From: Thalassolituus oleivorans MIL-1
Lineage (GTDB): Bacteria; Pseudomonadota; Gammaproteobacteria; Pseudomonadales; Oceanobacteraceae
Reading direction: 5' to 3'
Length of the DNA: 64,000 nt
Assembly (NCBI RefSeq): GCF_000355675.1
Contig: NC_020888.1
Span: forward strand, 1-64,000
The notes beneath the pieces were generated by a model that was given only the letters and a program-made list of their open reading frames with translations, did no database searches and was not told the origin of the DNA. Numbering within the stretch: the stretch's first letter is position 1; every line of letters begins with the position of its first letter. The translations under genes and the position numbers were made by a program. Below, in pieces: positions 19,509 to 28,597 of this stretch.

Positions 19509-19601
19509 TGTAGGAGTCACTCAGGGAGCGACAGCGAGCAGTGACGAAAACTGCAGTAATCGGGAGTACGAACAAAAAACGTTCGCTGACTCCCTCCTAC
19601 A
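19509..19601. repeat. Multi-hairpin intergenic element
   Basis: This 93-bp segment between speE and glyQ starts TGTAGGAGTCAC and ends CTCCCTCCTACA, so its ends are imperfect inverted repeats. Inside, GGGAGT-A-CGAAC and its partner GTTCG-CTG-ACTCCC form an 11-bp broken stem with an A-rich loop, and GCAGTG...CTGC forms a smaller one. It looks like a short interspersed repeat of the REP/MITE kind. No second copy is in the window, so repeat status rests on structure only. Confidence 0.5.
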
Positions 19602-19636
19602 AGATTGGTCGAAGTCATTTGACTTCAAGCATAAAA

Positions 19637-20491
19637 TCACACCATCAAAGCTTTCACATAATTCGGCAATGCAAATGCCGCAACATGAATCTCTGGGTTG
19701 TAATAACGTGTGCTAAACCCTGCGGCGTCGTAACGCGCTTGAATCTGTTCAACGCTTTGCTTGCGCAATGATGCGTCGTCGGTTGCCCAGGCTAAGGTCA
19801 TAAAACCACCGGTATAGGTTGGCACGGGGGCAACGTAGAAGCTGTTGTCTACGTACAGTTTGCTTAGGCGTTGGAAGGTGTTGGTGATTTCCTGACCTTG
19901 CATAAATGGCACGCCGTTTTGTGCCACCATGATGCCGCCTTCGTTCAAACAGGTTTTTTCGTCGGCATAGAAATCTGAGGTAAACAGCACTTCGCCCGGG
20001 CCGATAGGGTCGGTGGAGTCGGAGATGATGACGTCGTATTTGTCTTGGCAGTTGGCGACGAATTCTTTGCCATCGGCGATCACGATAGTGGCGCGCGGGT
20101 CATCGAAGGCACCATTAGAATGACGCGGGAAGTATTCTTTGCACATGTCGATGACGCTGCCGTCGATTTCAACTTGGGTTACGTGTTCTACGTTTTTGTG
20201 ACGCAACACTTCACGCAAGATGCCGCCGTCGCCGCCACCAATAATTAGCACACGCTTAGGGGCTGGGTGGGCAAACAAAGGCACATGGACCATGCTTTCG
20301 TGGTAAATAAATTCGTCTTTCTCGGTGGTTTGTACCACTCCATCCAGCAGCATAACGCGGCCTAGAAACGGCGTTTCGAAGATTTCCAGATGTTGGTGTT
20401 CCGTTTTCACTTCAAACAGCAGTTCGCTCACAGTGAAGGATTGGGCGTAGCCATCATACAGGCGTTCGGAAACGACGGTTTTAGAGGTCAT
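19637..20491 (-). CDS. speE: Spermidine synthase (polyamine aminopropyltransferase)
   Basis: SpeE transfers the aminopropyl group from decarboxylated S-adenosylmethionine to putrescine. The 284-residue protein has the cofactor-binding motif IIGGGDGGILREVLRH near 85, VEIDGSVIDMCKEYF and the catalytic region DVIISDSTDPIGPGE with its Asp near 157. QTTEKDEFIYHESMVHVP is also typical. No speD was seen nearby. The gene stands alone on the minus strand. Confidence 0.93.
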   Translation of the reverse strand: MTSKTVVSERLYDGYAQSFTVSELLFEVKTEHQHLEIFETPFLGRVMLLDGVVQTTEKDEFIYHESMVHVPLFAHPAPKRVLIIGGGDGGILREVLRHKNVEHVTQVEIDGSVIDMCKEYFPRHSNGAFDDPRATIVIADGKEFVANCQDKYDVIISDSTDPIGPGEVLFTSDFYADEKTCLNEGGIMVAQNGVPFMQGQEITNTFQRLSKLYVDNSFYVAPVPTYTGGFMTLAWATDDASLRKQSVEQIQARYDAAGFSTRYYNPEIHVAAFALPNYVKALMV

Positions 20492-20671
20492 GAGATAGTC
20501 CGTGAGGATAGGAGGATGAATTTCTGCGGGCGATTATAACGGCGCGAACGCTAGGAGGCCAAGGTAAGTGGGGATAATCGTATTGGTAATGGGCCCGAAT
20601 TGCCCTTAGGTCTGCAATTGCGTCTGCTATGATCCCCTTCTAGGATTAAATAAGAATATCAAAAGGAAATC

Positions 20672-21688
20672 ATGATGCACTCCCAATTCAAAAAGTCGGC
20701 CTATTGCTTGGTCGTTGCTGCACTGGTATCGGCCTGCAGTGGTAACAGTAGCAGTACCAATGTCGCTACCGTGATCGACGTTGACCCTACCACGCAACTT
20801 GCGCAACAAACCTTAGCTGAATTGGGGGCAGATCTTCCGGCAGCGGATGCGGCATTAAGTTCAGATACCCCTGAAGGCTTATGGCTGATAAATACCAGTT
20901 CGAAGTTTGATTATGAAGTGACCGATAGCAGTGATACCACCAACTACTATCAAGGTCGCCAACTGGTATTACTGAGCGCATTAGAAACCGAAGGTGAGTA
21001 CCGCTTGTGGGCGTGCAATATTGACCACCAATTGGATTTTACCGATATCACGTTAACGCTTGCTGATGGCACATTAAGTGGCTCGGTTGAGGACTCTTAC
21101 AATTGGAGTCTGATAGTAACCAACAACCGCAGCTTGTCTGGCAGCTTGCAGACTGATGCGACGGGGGACGGGTACAGCATTGCGCAAAATACGCGCATGG
21201 TGGGTGTGAAGGTTAGCGATGCCACCTCGTTCACCGATGCCGCTAGTGAATACGCGATAGGTGTCGATTTTACTGTGGGTTCCGCCAGCGCCACCTTTGC
21301 AGAATTAAGTGATTCGTTAGCGTGTGTTGGTGCTTCGAAGGGGGTTGGTGCCGGTGTGGTGAATAGCAACACCTCTATATCCGCTGTCAATTACGCTGAA
21401 ATCATGACGCTGACGGGGGAGAAGGCAGCGTTCTCTGGCGATGCGAGCACAATCGGATTGAACGTAACTTTGGTTTACGACAACACCTTCTCGCAGGATA
21501 TTATTTCCGGTCAAAGTGATATTTATGGCGAAGGTACGTGTGATGAGAGTGATGATGTCTGTCAGAGCACGGCGACTTATGCGTTTGAAATTACCGCAAC
21601 GAGTGATGATGAACTGGCTTTTTCGGCGTCCGGTACGGATGAGAACGACGGTGAAATGTCTTTAGATGTGAGTATTGAAGCTAATTAA
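20672..21688 (+). CDS. Lipoprotein of an unrecognised family (paralogue A)
   Basis: This 338-residue lipoprotein has signal peptide core AYCLVVAALVSAC with lipobox VSAC (Cys22), then a Ser/Thr-rich linker. I do not recognise the family. The N-terminal two thirds resemble the lipoprotein encoded at 23447-24268: both have P-x-G-x-WLI, then QLV-x-L, G-x-(F/Y)-R-x3-C, and a later C-x2-AS-K motif. The C-terminal 100 residues (from about 240) are an extra domain with two cysteines in GTCDESDDVCQ. AAGGAA precedes two adjacent ATGs, and either could start the protein. A strong terminator follows. Confidence 0.72.
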   Translation: MMHSQFKKSAYCLVVAALVSACSGNSSSTNVATVIDVDPTTQLAQQTLAELGADLPAADAALSSDTPEGLWLINTSSKFDYEVTDSSDTTNYYQGRQLVLLSALETEGEYRLWACNIDHQLDFTDITLTLADGTLSGSVEDSYNWSLIVTNNRSLSGSLQTDATGDGYSIAQNTRMVGVKVSDATSFTDAASEYAIGVDFTVGSASATFAELSDSLACVGASKGVGAGVVNSNTSISAVNYAEIMTLTGEKAAFSGDASTIGLNVTLVYDNTFSQDIISGQSDIYGEGTCDESDDVCQSTATYAFEITATSDDELAFSASGTDENDGEMSLDVSIEAN

Positions 21689-21710
21689 TTCGACCTTTTA
21701 AGTATAAAAA

Positions 21711-21747
21711 AAGCGGCCCCTGTTTATTTGCAGAGGGCCGCTTTTTT
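21711..21747. terminator. Bidirectional intrinsic terminator
   Basis: AGCGGCCC and GGGCCGCT form a perfect 8-bp stem with a 15-base loop, with A residues before and TTTTTT after. It lies between the convergent lipoprotein gene and hydrolase gene. Confidence 0.88.
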
Positions 21748-21779
21748 CTGGGCGCTGTTAAATTCAACGCCTATTGGTT

Positions 21780-22712
21780 TTATTCAGGCAAATCAGCAAT
21801 AAATGCTTTTAAGTCGGTTGCTGTTTGCTTTGGCGCTTCTAGCATAGGCAGGTGACCAATACCGGGCATGATAATCGTTTTAACATTGGTCAAAAGTCCT
21901 TCCAGAATGGGCGCTGCTTCTGGGTTGAGTACTCGATCTTCAGCGCCCCATACTAGCAAGGTAGGGGTGGTTAGGCCGCGGACGCGTTCTTCGACATTGT
22001 CTGCAGATAGTTGGGCAAAAATATTTTGTTCTAAATCGAAGTTAGCGATGCGTTTTTTCGCCATTTCATCCAGTACAAAGCCTGGGATGAAAGGGGGCTT
22101 GCTCATCACGATATCGAATACTTTACGAAATTCTTCTGGGGTTTTAGCTGTTAACGGATTGACCCCAGTTTTACGAATGATAGTGCGCATTTCGGCTTCC
22201 GGAGCTGACCAAACACCGCCTGGATCGAGCAACCACAAGCTCTTAACTTCATGCGGGTATAGCGTGGCGTATGTCATCGCTATGTGGCCACCCATTGAGC
22301 TTCCACCTAAGTGAAAGCGCTCTAAACCGAGGCGCGCAACCAATTCATGCAAACGCTGCGCTTGAGCGATAGGGCTATAATCTGCACCTGTTGGCTTAGA
22401 GGATTCACCAAAGCCAATGTGGTCGGGAGCAATAACGTGGAAGTCACCTGTTAGGTAAGGGCTAACTTCGGTAAAGTTATCTTTATCGGCACCAAATCCG
22501 TGGAGTAATACCAGCGTTTCACCTTTGCCGCCTTCAAGGTAAACATATTGGTTGCCATCGGCGAGGGAAATGGTTTTGCGCTCAAGACCGGCGATGTCGC
22601 GTTTAAACTCGACAAGAAAAGTAGCTGTCTTTAACGGAGCAAAGTGAACGCTAGCAAATATTCCGATCACAGCGATCACTAGTAGTATTGTTAGGCTTTT
22701 AACCAGTTTCAT
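21780..22712 (-). CDS. Alpha/beta hydrolase with N-terminal membrane anchor
   Basis: The 310-residue esterase/lipase-like protein has a hydrophobic N-terminal segment (about 5-25). The catalytic pattern includes the oxyanion region LLHGFGADKDNF, the nucleophile elbow GGSSMGGH near 137, the acid in WGAEDRVLNP and the His in GIGHLPMLEAP. It resembles cold-active lipases of marine gammaproteobacteria, but the substrate is unknown. The start codon overlaps the stop of the upstream cyclotransferase-like gene by one base, indicating an operon. Confidence 0.85.
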   Translation of the reverse strand: MKLVKSLTILLVIAVIGIFASVHFAPLKTATFLVEFKRDIAGLERKTISLADGNQYVYLEGGKGETLVLLHGFGADKDNFTEVSPYLTGDFHVIAPDHIGFGESSKPTGADYSPIAQAQRLHELVARLGLERFHLGGSSMGGHIAMTYATLYPHEVKSLWLLDPGGVWSAPEAEMRTIIRKTGVNPLTAKTPEEFRKVFDIVMSKPPFIPGFVLDEMAKKRIANFDLEQNIFAQLSADNVEERVRGLTTPTLLVWGAEDRVLNPEAAPILEGLLTNVKTIIMPGIGHLPMLEAPKQTATDLKAFIADLPE

Positions 22713-23200
22713 CAGTAAACCTTATTGTTATCGATGGGTGGATAAACAGATGTGTAGTCACCTGTTAGGATTCGACGATGGCCAATAGTACTTAGGCGGT
22801 ACTCGTAAACCCAGACCTTATTAGGCCATAGTTTGGCTTGATTGGCATGATTTGGTCCTTGTTGGCGCATATACACCTGAATTTCACAGCGTTCATATTC
22901 GTGCGGGAGCGGATCTTCTGCCCTACAAGCTTCATACTCATCCAGAATAGCCAATGCAGCTTGCGGGTTTTTTAGGCAAAACAATTCGCCAATGACTTGA
23001 TCAGTAGGCTCTGTACTGGCTTGTGCACCAGGGTACCTTCCTAAATCAAATAACTGCGCTTGCCAAATAGTTTGCCCCATGGCTTCGCCGTATCGTTGTA
23101 AGGCGTCGTGGGCAATATTGCCGCCCTTCGGTAAATGCTGACTATGCTGCTGGCACTCGGGGCGAAGGGTGCCGTAAACAAACAGATATTCTTCGGTCAT
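22712..23200 (-). CDS. Gamma-glutamylcyclotransferase-like protein
   Basis: The 162-residue protein opens with LFVYGTLRPE, the substrate-loop signature of the gamma-glutamylcyclotransferase/AIG2 fold, and has a candidate catalytic Glu in LDEYEACR near 88. Enzymes of this fold act on gamma-glutamyl peptides or amines, and the exact substrate cannot be read here. It is co-transcribed with the downstream alpha/beta hydrolase. The 246 bases upstream hold no gene that I can see. Confidence 0.82.
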   Translation of the reverse strand: MTEEYLFVYGTLRPECQQHSQHLPKGGNIAHDALQRYGEAMGQTIWQAQLFDLGRYPGAQASTEPTDQVIGELFCLKNPQAALAILDEYEACRAEDPLPHEYERCEIQVYMRQQGPNHANQAKLWPNKVWVYEYRLSTIGHRRILTGDYTSVYPPIDNNKVY

Positions 23201-23446
23201 TTTGTCTGGCCTTTAGGTTAGAATGCGACCAATCGGTTAGCCGTATTGTCCTCTCTGATCTTGAAATTTGCCTATTTCGTATCGAATTGGCCTAGATCGA
23301 AAACCCTATGGTAGAGATTCTGTGACGCCTGCCTCATTTTATACAAAAGGGTACATGTGGTCGTCTGGGTGTCATGAATCGAGTGTTAGAGTGGCTTTCG
23401 TTTTGAAAATACCGCCAATATTATGACCAAATAAGAGGGCGCACAG

Positions 23447-24268
23447 ATGTTGATTTCGAGATTGTTCACCATAGGAATAATGACGGCTGCAATCATGGCT
23501 TGCTCTAATGAGTCGACTGATGCCAATTCTGCGGTCATTCCTGAGCAATCTAGTAATTCGGTTACCAGTAACGCTCCTGTTTTAAAATCTCCAGCGGGTG
23601 TTTGGTTAATATCATCCAAGCTTCTCGAAACGAATACCAGCCCCGAGTTCGGTATTACTAGCAGTATCGAAAGCAAACAATTGGTCGTGCTAGAAGAAAT
23701 TGGCGACGGTATTTTTCGTTTTCATGAGTGCGGGATGAACATCGATGTTGATTACGCAACAACGAAATTAGTGCAACGCGGTGAACGTTTATTCGATCAA
23801 GGTGCTTACCAAGATAAGCGTGGTGAAGTGCAATATTCCGAATCATATAAAATTGAGCTTGAAGTATTAAATGATCAATATCTCAATGGCGTATTGTTGG
23901 TAACCGACCAAGATAGTAACGGTGATTACAACGGTATCCAGCATGCAATGATTTCGGGTAATAAATTTAGTGATGTTGGCTCACTTAGCGAATTAACGGA
24001 TGAAGATATTGCTCATGTTTTTGCTGGTGAGAAAATCAATAAGCAATCGACGAATGAGGCTCATAGCATTACGTGTTTAGCGTCGTCAAAAATAGAGTCT
24101 AACGGTACTAATAATTGGGATAGTGTTCCGCAGATGGTGCGTAACGTTATTAACGATGTACGTGACGAGCTAGATGCAATGCCTGTGGATGTTAATGCCA
24201 ATAGCGCTGAAGAAATTGCTGAAGGTGAAAGCGGCAGCGACGAAACGAATCAAGTCTCTAGCTGGTAA
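23447..24268 (+). CDS. Lipoprotein of the same unrecognised family (paralogue B)
   Basis: This 273-residue protein has a short signal peptide with lipobox IMAC (Cys19). It shares with the 20672 lipoprotein the sequence pattern P-x-G-x-WLI (SPAGVWLISSK), QLVVL, GIFRFHEC and a later ITCLASSK. It lacks the C-terminal cysteine domain of paralogue A and ends in an acidic tail. The two paralogues face the same way and flank the minus-strand hydrolase/cyclotransferase pair. Function is unknown. A GAGGG site precedes the ATG. Confidence 0.7.
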   Translation: MLISRLFTIGIMTAAIMACSNESTDANSAVIPEQSSNSVTSNAPVLKSPAGVWLISSKLLETNTSPEFGITSSIESKQLVVLEEIGDGIFRFHECGMNIDVDYATTKLVQRGERLFDQGAYQDKRGEVQYSESYKIELEVLNDQYLNGVLLVTDQDSNGDYNGIQHAMISGNKFSDVGSLSELTDEDIAHVFAGEKINKQSTNEAHSITCLASSKIESNGTNNWDSVPQMVRNVINDVRDELDAMPVDVNANSAEEIAEGESGSDETNQVSSW

Positions 24269-24284
24269 ACAGATTTCAGTCGAT

Positions 24285-24323
24285 AAAAAAGGGGCGTTGC
24301 CGTGAGGTAACGCCCCTTTTTTT
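24285..24323. terminator. Bidirectional intrinsic terminator
   Basis: GGGGCGTTGCC-GTGA-GGTAACGCCCC forms an 11-bp stem (one G-T pair), with AAAAAA before it and TTTTTTT after it. It separates the convergent lipoprotein gene and parC. Confidence 0.9.
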
Positions 24324-24332
24324 GCTAGGTGC

Positions 24333-26594
24333 TTATTCCCCAGCGTTAACCACTTCCATTAAGTCTACGTTTTGGAAACCACGAGGTAGCTTATTACCAC
24401 GGCGTCCACGTTCGCCTTGATAATGTTCCAGATCAGAAAACTTCAACTTTAAGTGGCGCTTACCGGCGTATACCAACAAGGTATCGTTTTCATGGAAGGC
24501 GACTGCACTCACCATTAACTCTTCACGGCTGGCGGCGCGGGCACTGTTAATGCTGATCATTTTATTACCTTTACCGCGCGCCATTTGTGGTAAGTCCGCG
24601 GCTGGGAATACCAGCATGCGCCCTTCGTTGCTGATGGCGGCAATCCAGCATTTTTCAGGATCGGCTAACCGCGCAGGCGCAAGAATACGAGCATTATCAG
24701 GAATGGTAATCAGTGTCTTACCTGCCTTATTTTTACTTTGCATGTCGGCAAGGGTGGCAATAAAACCATAGCCGGCATCGGTGCTCAGTAAATATTGTTC
24801 TTCGTCTTTGCCCATCAGTACTTTTAGGAAGCTAGCGCCCGCCGGTGGATTAAGCTTGCCAGTGAGAGGCTCTCCTTGGCCGCGTGCGGATGGCAGCTGG
24901 TGTGCTGGCAGGCTGTATGAGCGACCGCTGCTATCGAGGAAGATCGCGTTCTGATTGCTCTTGCCTTGGGCTGCAATCATAAAGCTATCGCCCGCTTTAT
25001 AGCTGAGATTTTCGGCATCGATATCATGGCCTTTCGCCGCACGTACCCAACCTTTCGCGGAGAGTACAACGGTGACCGCTTCTGCCGATACTAATTCAGT
25101 TTCGCTGAAAGCTTTCGCTTCGCCACGAACAACTACAGGCGAACGACGTTCGTCGCCATAGGTTTCGGCATCAGCGGTGATTTCTTTTTTAATTAAGGTT
25201 TTTAAGCGACGTTCTGAACCGAGTGTTTTTTCTAGATAATCGCGTTCTTTTTCTAATTCGTCTTGTTCGCCACGAATTTTCATTTCTTCCAATTTGGCGA
25301 GGTGACGTAATTTTAATTCAAGAATAGCTTCTGCTTGAATATCGCTAATACCAAAGCGTTCCATCAGCACGGGTTTAGGCTGATCTTCGGCACGAATGAT
25401 TTCAATCACTTCGTCGATATTTAAAAAGGCGACTAATAAGCCTTGTAAAATATGCAGACGCGCCAGCACTTTATCTAACCGATATTGCAAGCGACGCCGT
25501 ACGGTTTCGGTACGATAGCTTAACCATTCGGTTAACATAGTGAGCAGGTTTTTAACGGACGGGCGTCCGTCTAACCCAATCACGTTCATGTTAACGCGGT
25601 AATTACGTTCTAAATCTGTGGTCGCAAATAAATGTGCCATTACCGCATCAGTGTCGACACGATTCGATTTAGGAATAATCACTAGGCGAGTTGGATTTTC
25701 GTGGTTGGATTCATCGCGTAAATCGGTAACTAATGGCAGCTTTTTAGCCGTCATCTGTGCCGCGATTTGTTCTAATATCTTTGCGCCAGATACTTGATGC
25801 GGTAGCGCGGTAATCACAATGTCGCCATCTTCTACTGAGTAGACTGCGCGCATTTTTACGCTGCCTTTGCCTTCGCGGTACATTTTGCGCAAATCAGCAC
25901 GGGGCGTAACGATTTCGGCATCGGTTGGGAAGTCGGGAGCAATCACATGCTCGCACAACGCATCGATATCCGCAGACGGATCATCCAACAAATGAATACA
26001 AGCGCTGGCCACCTCGCGCACATTGTGCGGCGGAATATCCGTGGCCATACCAACGGCAATACCGGTTGTACCATTTAATAAAATATTTGGTAGGCGTGCT
26101 GGAAGCGTAACAGGCTCATCCATGGTGCCGTCGAAGTTAGGCTGCCATTCAACGGTGCCTTGGCCCAGCTCAGATAGCAGCACATCGGCATACTTCGCTA
26201 ATTTCGCCTCGGTATAGCGCATGGCGGCGAACGATTTCGGATCGTCTGGTGCCCCCCAGTTACCTTGGCCATCAACTAGCGGATAACGATAGGAGAACGG
26301 CTGCGCCATAAGCACCATAGCTTCATAACAGGCGCTATCACCGTGGGGATGATATTTACCCAACACGTCACCTACGGTACGCGCCGATTTTTTGTATTTA
26401 GCGGTCGACTTTAAGCCTAACTCGCTCATAGCATAGACGATACGGCGCTGAACTGGCTTTAAGCCGTCACCAACGTGCGGCAGCGCTCGATCAAGAATGA
26501 CGTACATCGAATAATTGAGATACGCATTCTCGGTATAATGTTTGAGCGTCTGGCGTTCAACGCCATCGTCTGTATAACTGATCTGATCCGTCAT
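24333..26594 (-). CDS. parC: DNA topoisomerase IV subunit A
   Basis: ParC is the DNA-cleaving subunit of topoisomerase IV, which decatenates daughter chromosomes. The 753-residue protein has [12 protein letters not shown] near 46, the catalytic Tyr127 in [10 protein letters not shown], and the quinolone-determining region [12 protein letters not shown] with Ser87 and Glu91 at the positions of E. coli Ser80 and Glu84, meaning no classic resistance change is seen. The C-terminal domain is the shorter ParC-type beta-pinwheel region. The partner parE lies 2 kb upstream on the same strand, with a c-di-GMP gene between them. Confidence 0.95.
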   Translation of the reverse strand: MTDQISYTDDGVERQTLKHYTENAYLNYSMYVILDRALPHVGDGLKPVQRRIVYAMSELGLKSTAKYKKSARTVGDVLGKYHPHGDSACYEAMVLMAQPFSYRYPLVDGQGNWGAPDDPKSFAAMRYTEAKLAKYADVLLSELGQGTVEWQPNFDGTMDEPVTLPARLPNILLNGTTGIAVGMATDIPPHNVREVASACIHLLDDPSADIDALCEHVIAPDFPTDAEIVTPRADLRKMYREGKGSVKMRAVYSVEDGDIVITALPHQVSGAKILEQIAAQMTAKKLPLVTDLRDESNHENPTRLVIIPKSNRVDTDAVMAHLFATTDLERNYRVNMNVIGLDGRPSVKNLLTMLTEWLSYRTETVRRRLQYRLDKVLARLHILQGLLVAFLNIDEVIEIIRAEDQPKPVLMERFGISDIQAEAILELKLRHLAKLEEMKIRGEQDELEKERDYLEKTLGSERRLKTLIKKEITADAETYGDERRSPVVVRGEAKAFSETELVSAEAVTVVLSAKGWVRAAKGHDIDAENLSYKAGDSFMIAAQGKSNQNAIFLDSSGRSYSLPAHQLPSARGQGEPLTGKLNPPAGASFLKVLMGKDEEQYLLSTDAGYGFIATLADMQSKNKAGKTLITIPDNARILAPARLADPEKCWIAAISNEGRMLVFPAADLPQMARGKGNKMISINSARAASREELMVSAVAFHENDTLLVYAGKRHLKLKFSDLEHYQGERGRRGNKLPRGFQNVDLMEVVNAGE

Positions 26595-26716
26595 AGGTCG
26601 CTTTTCATCGCTTCGTTTGATTCAGTTTATTCGGGCCTATTATTGAGCCGATTGTGACTCTACCCTGATTGCAACACAACCGTGCCGCATTGTTCTTTTA
26701 TGCCAAACAGTGAACG

Positions 26717-28594
26717 TCATTGGTTAGTATTATATTTTGTTAAAAATTCTTCACCACTCAATGGATTGCCATAGAAGTACCCTTGCAACCAATCGCAACC
26801 CAAGCGATGTAATGTATCTTCTTGAATCTGGTTTTCTACACCTTCCGCAACCACTGATAGACCTAAGCTCTTTGCCATCATAATAATTGCGCGGGCGATT
26901 TCGTAGTCGCTGGATTCATCGCTAATATCGCGTACAAATGACTGGTCAATTTTCAATACGCTAACCGGCATTGACTTGATTTTGCTTAATGAAGAGTAGC
27001 CTGTACCAAAATCATCAATCGAGAATTCCACACCCATATTGCGCAGTAAATGGATCTGTTGAGTTACTTCGGTAATGCCCGACATCATTAACGATTCGGT
27101 TACTTCTAATTCCAACCATTGTGGATTGAAATTTAGATCATCTAATATTTTTGCCACGCTTTCTGCAAAGCTACCATTGATTTGAATGGCGGAGACGTTA
27201 ACGGCAATTTTCTCTAAGGTTAATCCTTGGTCACGCCACGCTAAGAACTGTTCGCATGCTGAGCGTAAAACCCATAACCCTAACTCCATAATTAAACCGC
27301 TGGTTTCCGCCAGTGGGATGAATTCGTGAGGTGAAATGAGTCCCCGCAATGGATGAGGCCAGCGTAATAGGGTTTCTACTCGTAGCGGGTTCGATTCATT
27401 TTGTCGGAACTGAGGTTGATAAACCAAGCGGAAGTCGTTTTGCACTAAGGCATCACGTAAGTCTTTTTCGAGCGACATGCGACTGTGCATGTTGCGGCTT
27501 AATTCTGGTTGATACATCCAGCTGCGATTGCGGCCCAGTTCTTTTGCTTTGTGCAGCGCGACATCGGCATTGCGAATAAGCGCATCAACACTTTCGCCAT
27601 GCTGTGGGGCTACGCTGATGCCTGCGCTGGCAAAAACACTGAGCAGATGGCCTTGTAAGCTGTAGGGTTGCGATATAACACTGAGTAGCTGATCGCATTT
27701 TTCATTAATGGTACTAGCGTCATCAACCTGGGTTAACACGACGATAAACTCATCGCCACCTAAGCGCGCACATATATCGGTATCGCGTAGATTTTTAGTT
27801 AGTCTGTGAGCGACATCTTTTAATAATAAATCGCCTACGGCATGGCCGATGGAGTCATTTATTTCTTTGAATTTATCCAGATCAATAAATAGTACGGCAA
27901 CTGTTTTATTACTGCGTTTGGCTAACTGTAAGGCGTAGTCGAGTTGTTCGTTTAATAAAATACGGTTTGCTAAGCCGGTTAGCACGTCGTGATGTGCCAT
28001 GTGCTCTAGATTTTTCTGCGCTTTTTTACTTTCCGTAATGTCGCGGCTCATGCCAAGAATGCCGGTGCATTGACCGTCTTTCGAATATAACGGCAACTTA
28101 CGTGTTTCGAGTAATACCGGGCGACCGTCAGCATTGTGCAGCCATTCCTCGTGGATGCACTGGGCGCCGCGCTCAATGGTTTCCTTATCCCTTTGGCTGG
28201 CGAGTGCTGCGGTTGGGCTGTCGTAAAAATCGGCGTCGGTTAAGCCGTAAATTTCGTTGGCGGAGCGACCAATAAAACGTGCGCAATTTTCATTACAAAG
28301 CCGATAGCGGCCGTCGGTGTCTTTGTAGTACACCATATCAGGTTGCGAATCGAGGATATTACGAATGAGCTCAGTATGTTCTTTTAAGCGCTGATCACTG
28401 TCTTGGCGTCGACGAATTTGGCGCCAATAAAAAAACACAACAGAAGCACCCAGTATCACTATGGTAAATAGCAAAATCAACAAATCGGTGGGTAAGCTGT
28501 TATTTCGATCACCGTCGGCTACTGATGCGCCGGTAAATAAAGACCAGACGATCAGTAGCAGAGCTAATGGGGCGAACCAGCGACGTAAATGCAC
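26717..28594 (-). CDS. PAS-GGDEF-EAL cyclic-di-GMP signalling protein
   Basis: This 625-residue inner-membrane protein has two hydrophobic segments (about 7-27 and 37-56), a PAS domain (about 85-190, QPDMVYYKDTDGRYRLCNENC core), a GGDEF domain with ARLGGDEFIVVL near 282, and an EAL domain with VETLLRW, NVSAIQ, LEVTES, DDFGTGYSSL and AEGVEN. Both catalytic sets look complete, so it may synthesise or degrade c-di-GMP depending on a PAS signal. Translation starts at a GTG three bases after the parE stop, so expression is probably coupled to topoisomerase IV. Confidence 0.88.
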   Translation of the reverse strand: MHLRRWFAPLALLLIVWSLFTGASVADGDRNNSLPTDLLILLFTIVILGASVVFFYWRQIRRRQDSDQRLKEHTELIRNILDSQPDMVYYKDTDGRYRLCNENCARFIGRSANEIYGLTDADFYDSPTAALASQRDKETIERGAQCIHEEWLHNADGRPVLLETRKLPLYSKDGQCTGILGMSRDITESKKAQKNLEHMAHHDVLTGLANRILLNEQLDYALQLAKRSNKTVAVLFIDLDKFKEINDSIGHAVGDLLLKDVAHRLTKNLRDTDICARLGGDEFIVVLTQVDDASTINEKCDQLLSVISQPYSLQGHLLSVFASAGISVAPQHGESVDALIRNADVALHKAKELGRNRSWMYQPELSRNMHSRMSLEKDLRDALVQNDFRLVYQPQFRQNESNPLRVETLLRWPHPLRGLISPHEFIPLAETSGLIMELGLWVLRSACEQFLAWRDQGLTLEKIAVNVSAIQINGSFAESVAKILDDLNFNPQWLELEVTESLMMSGITEVTQQIHLLRNMGVEFSIDDFGTGYSSLSKIKSMPVSVLKIDQSFVRDISDESSDYEIARAIIMMAKSLGLSVVAEGVENQIQEDTLHRLGCDWLQGYFYGNPLSGEEFLTKYNTNQ

Positions 28595-28597
28595 GAT

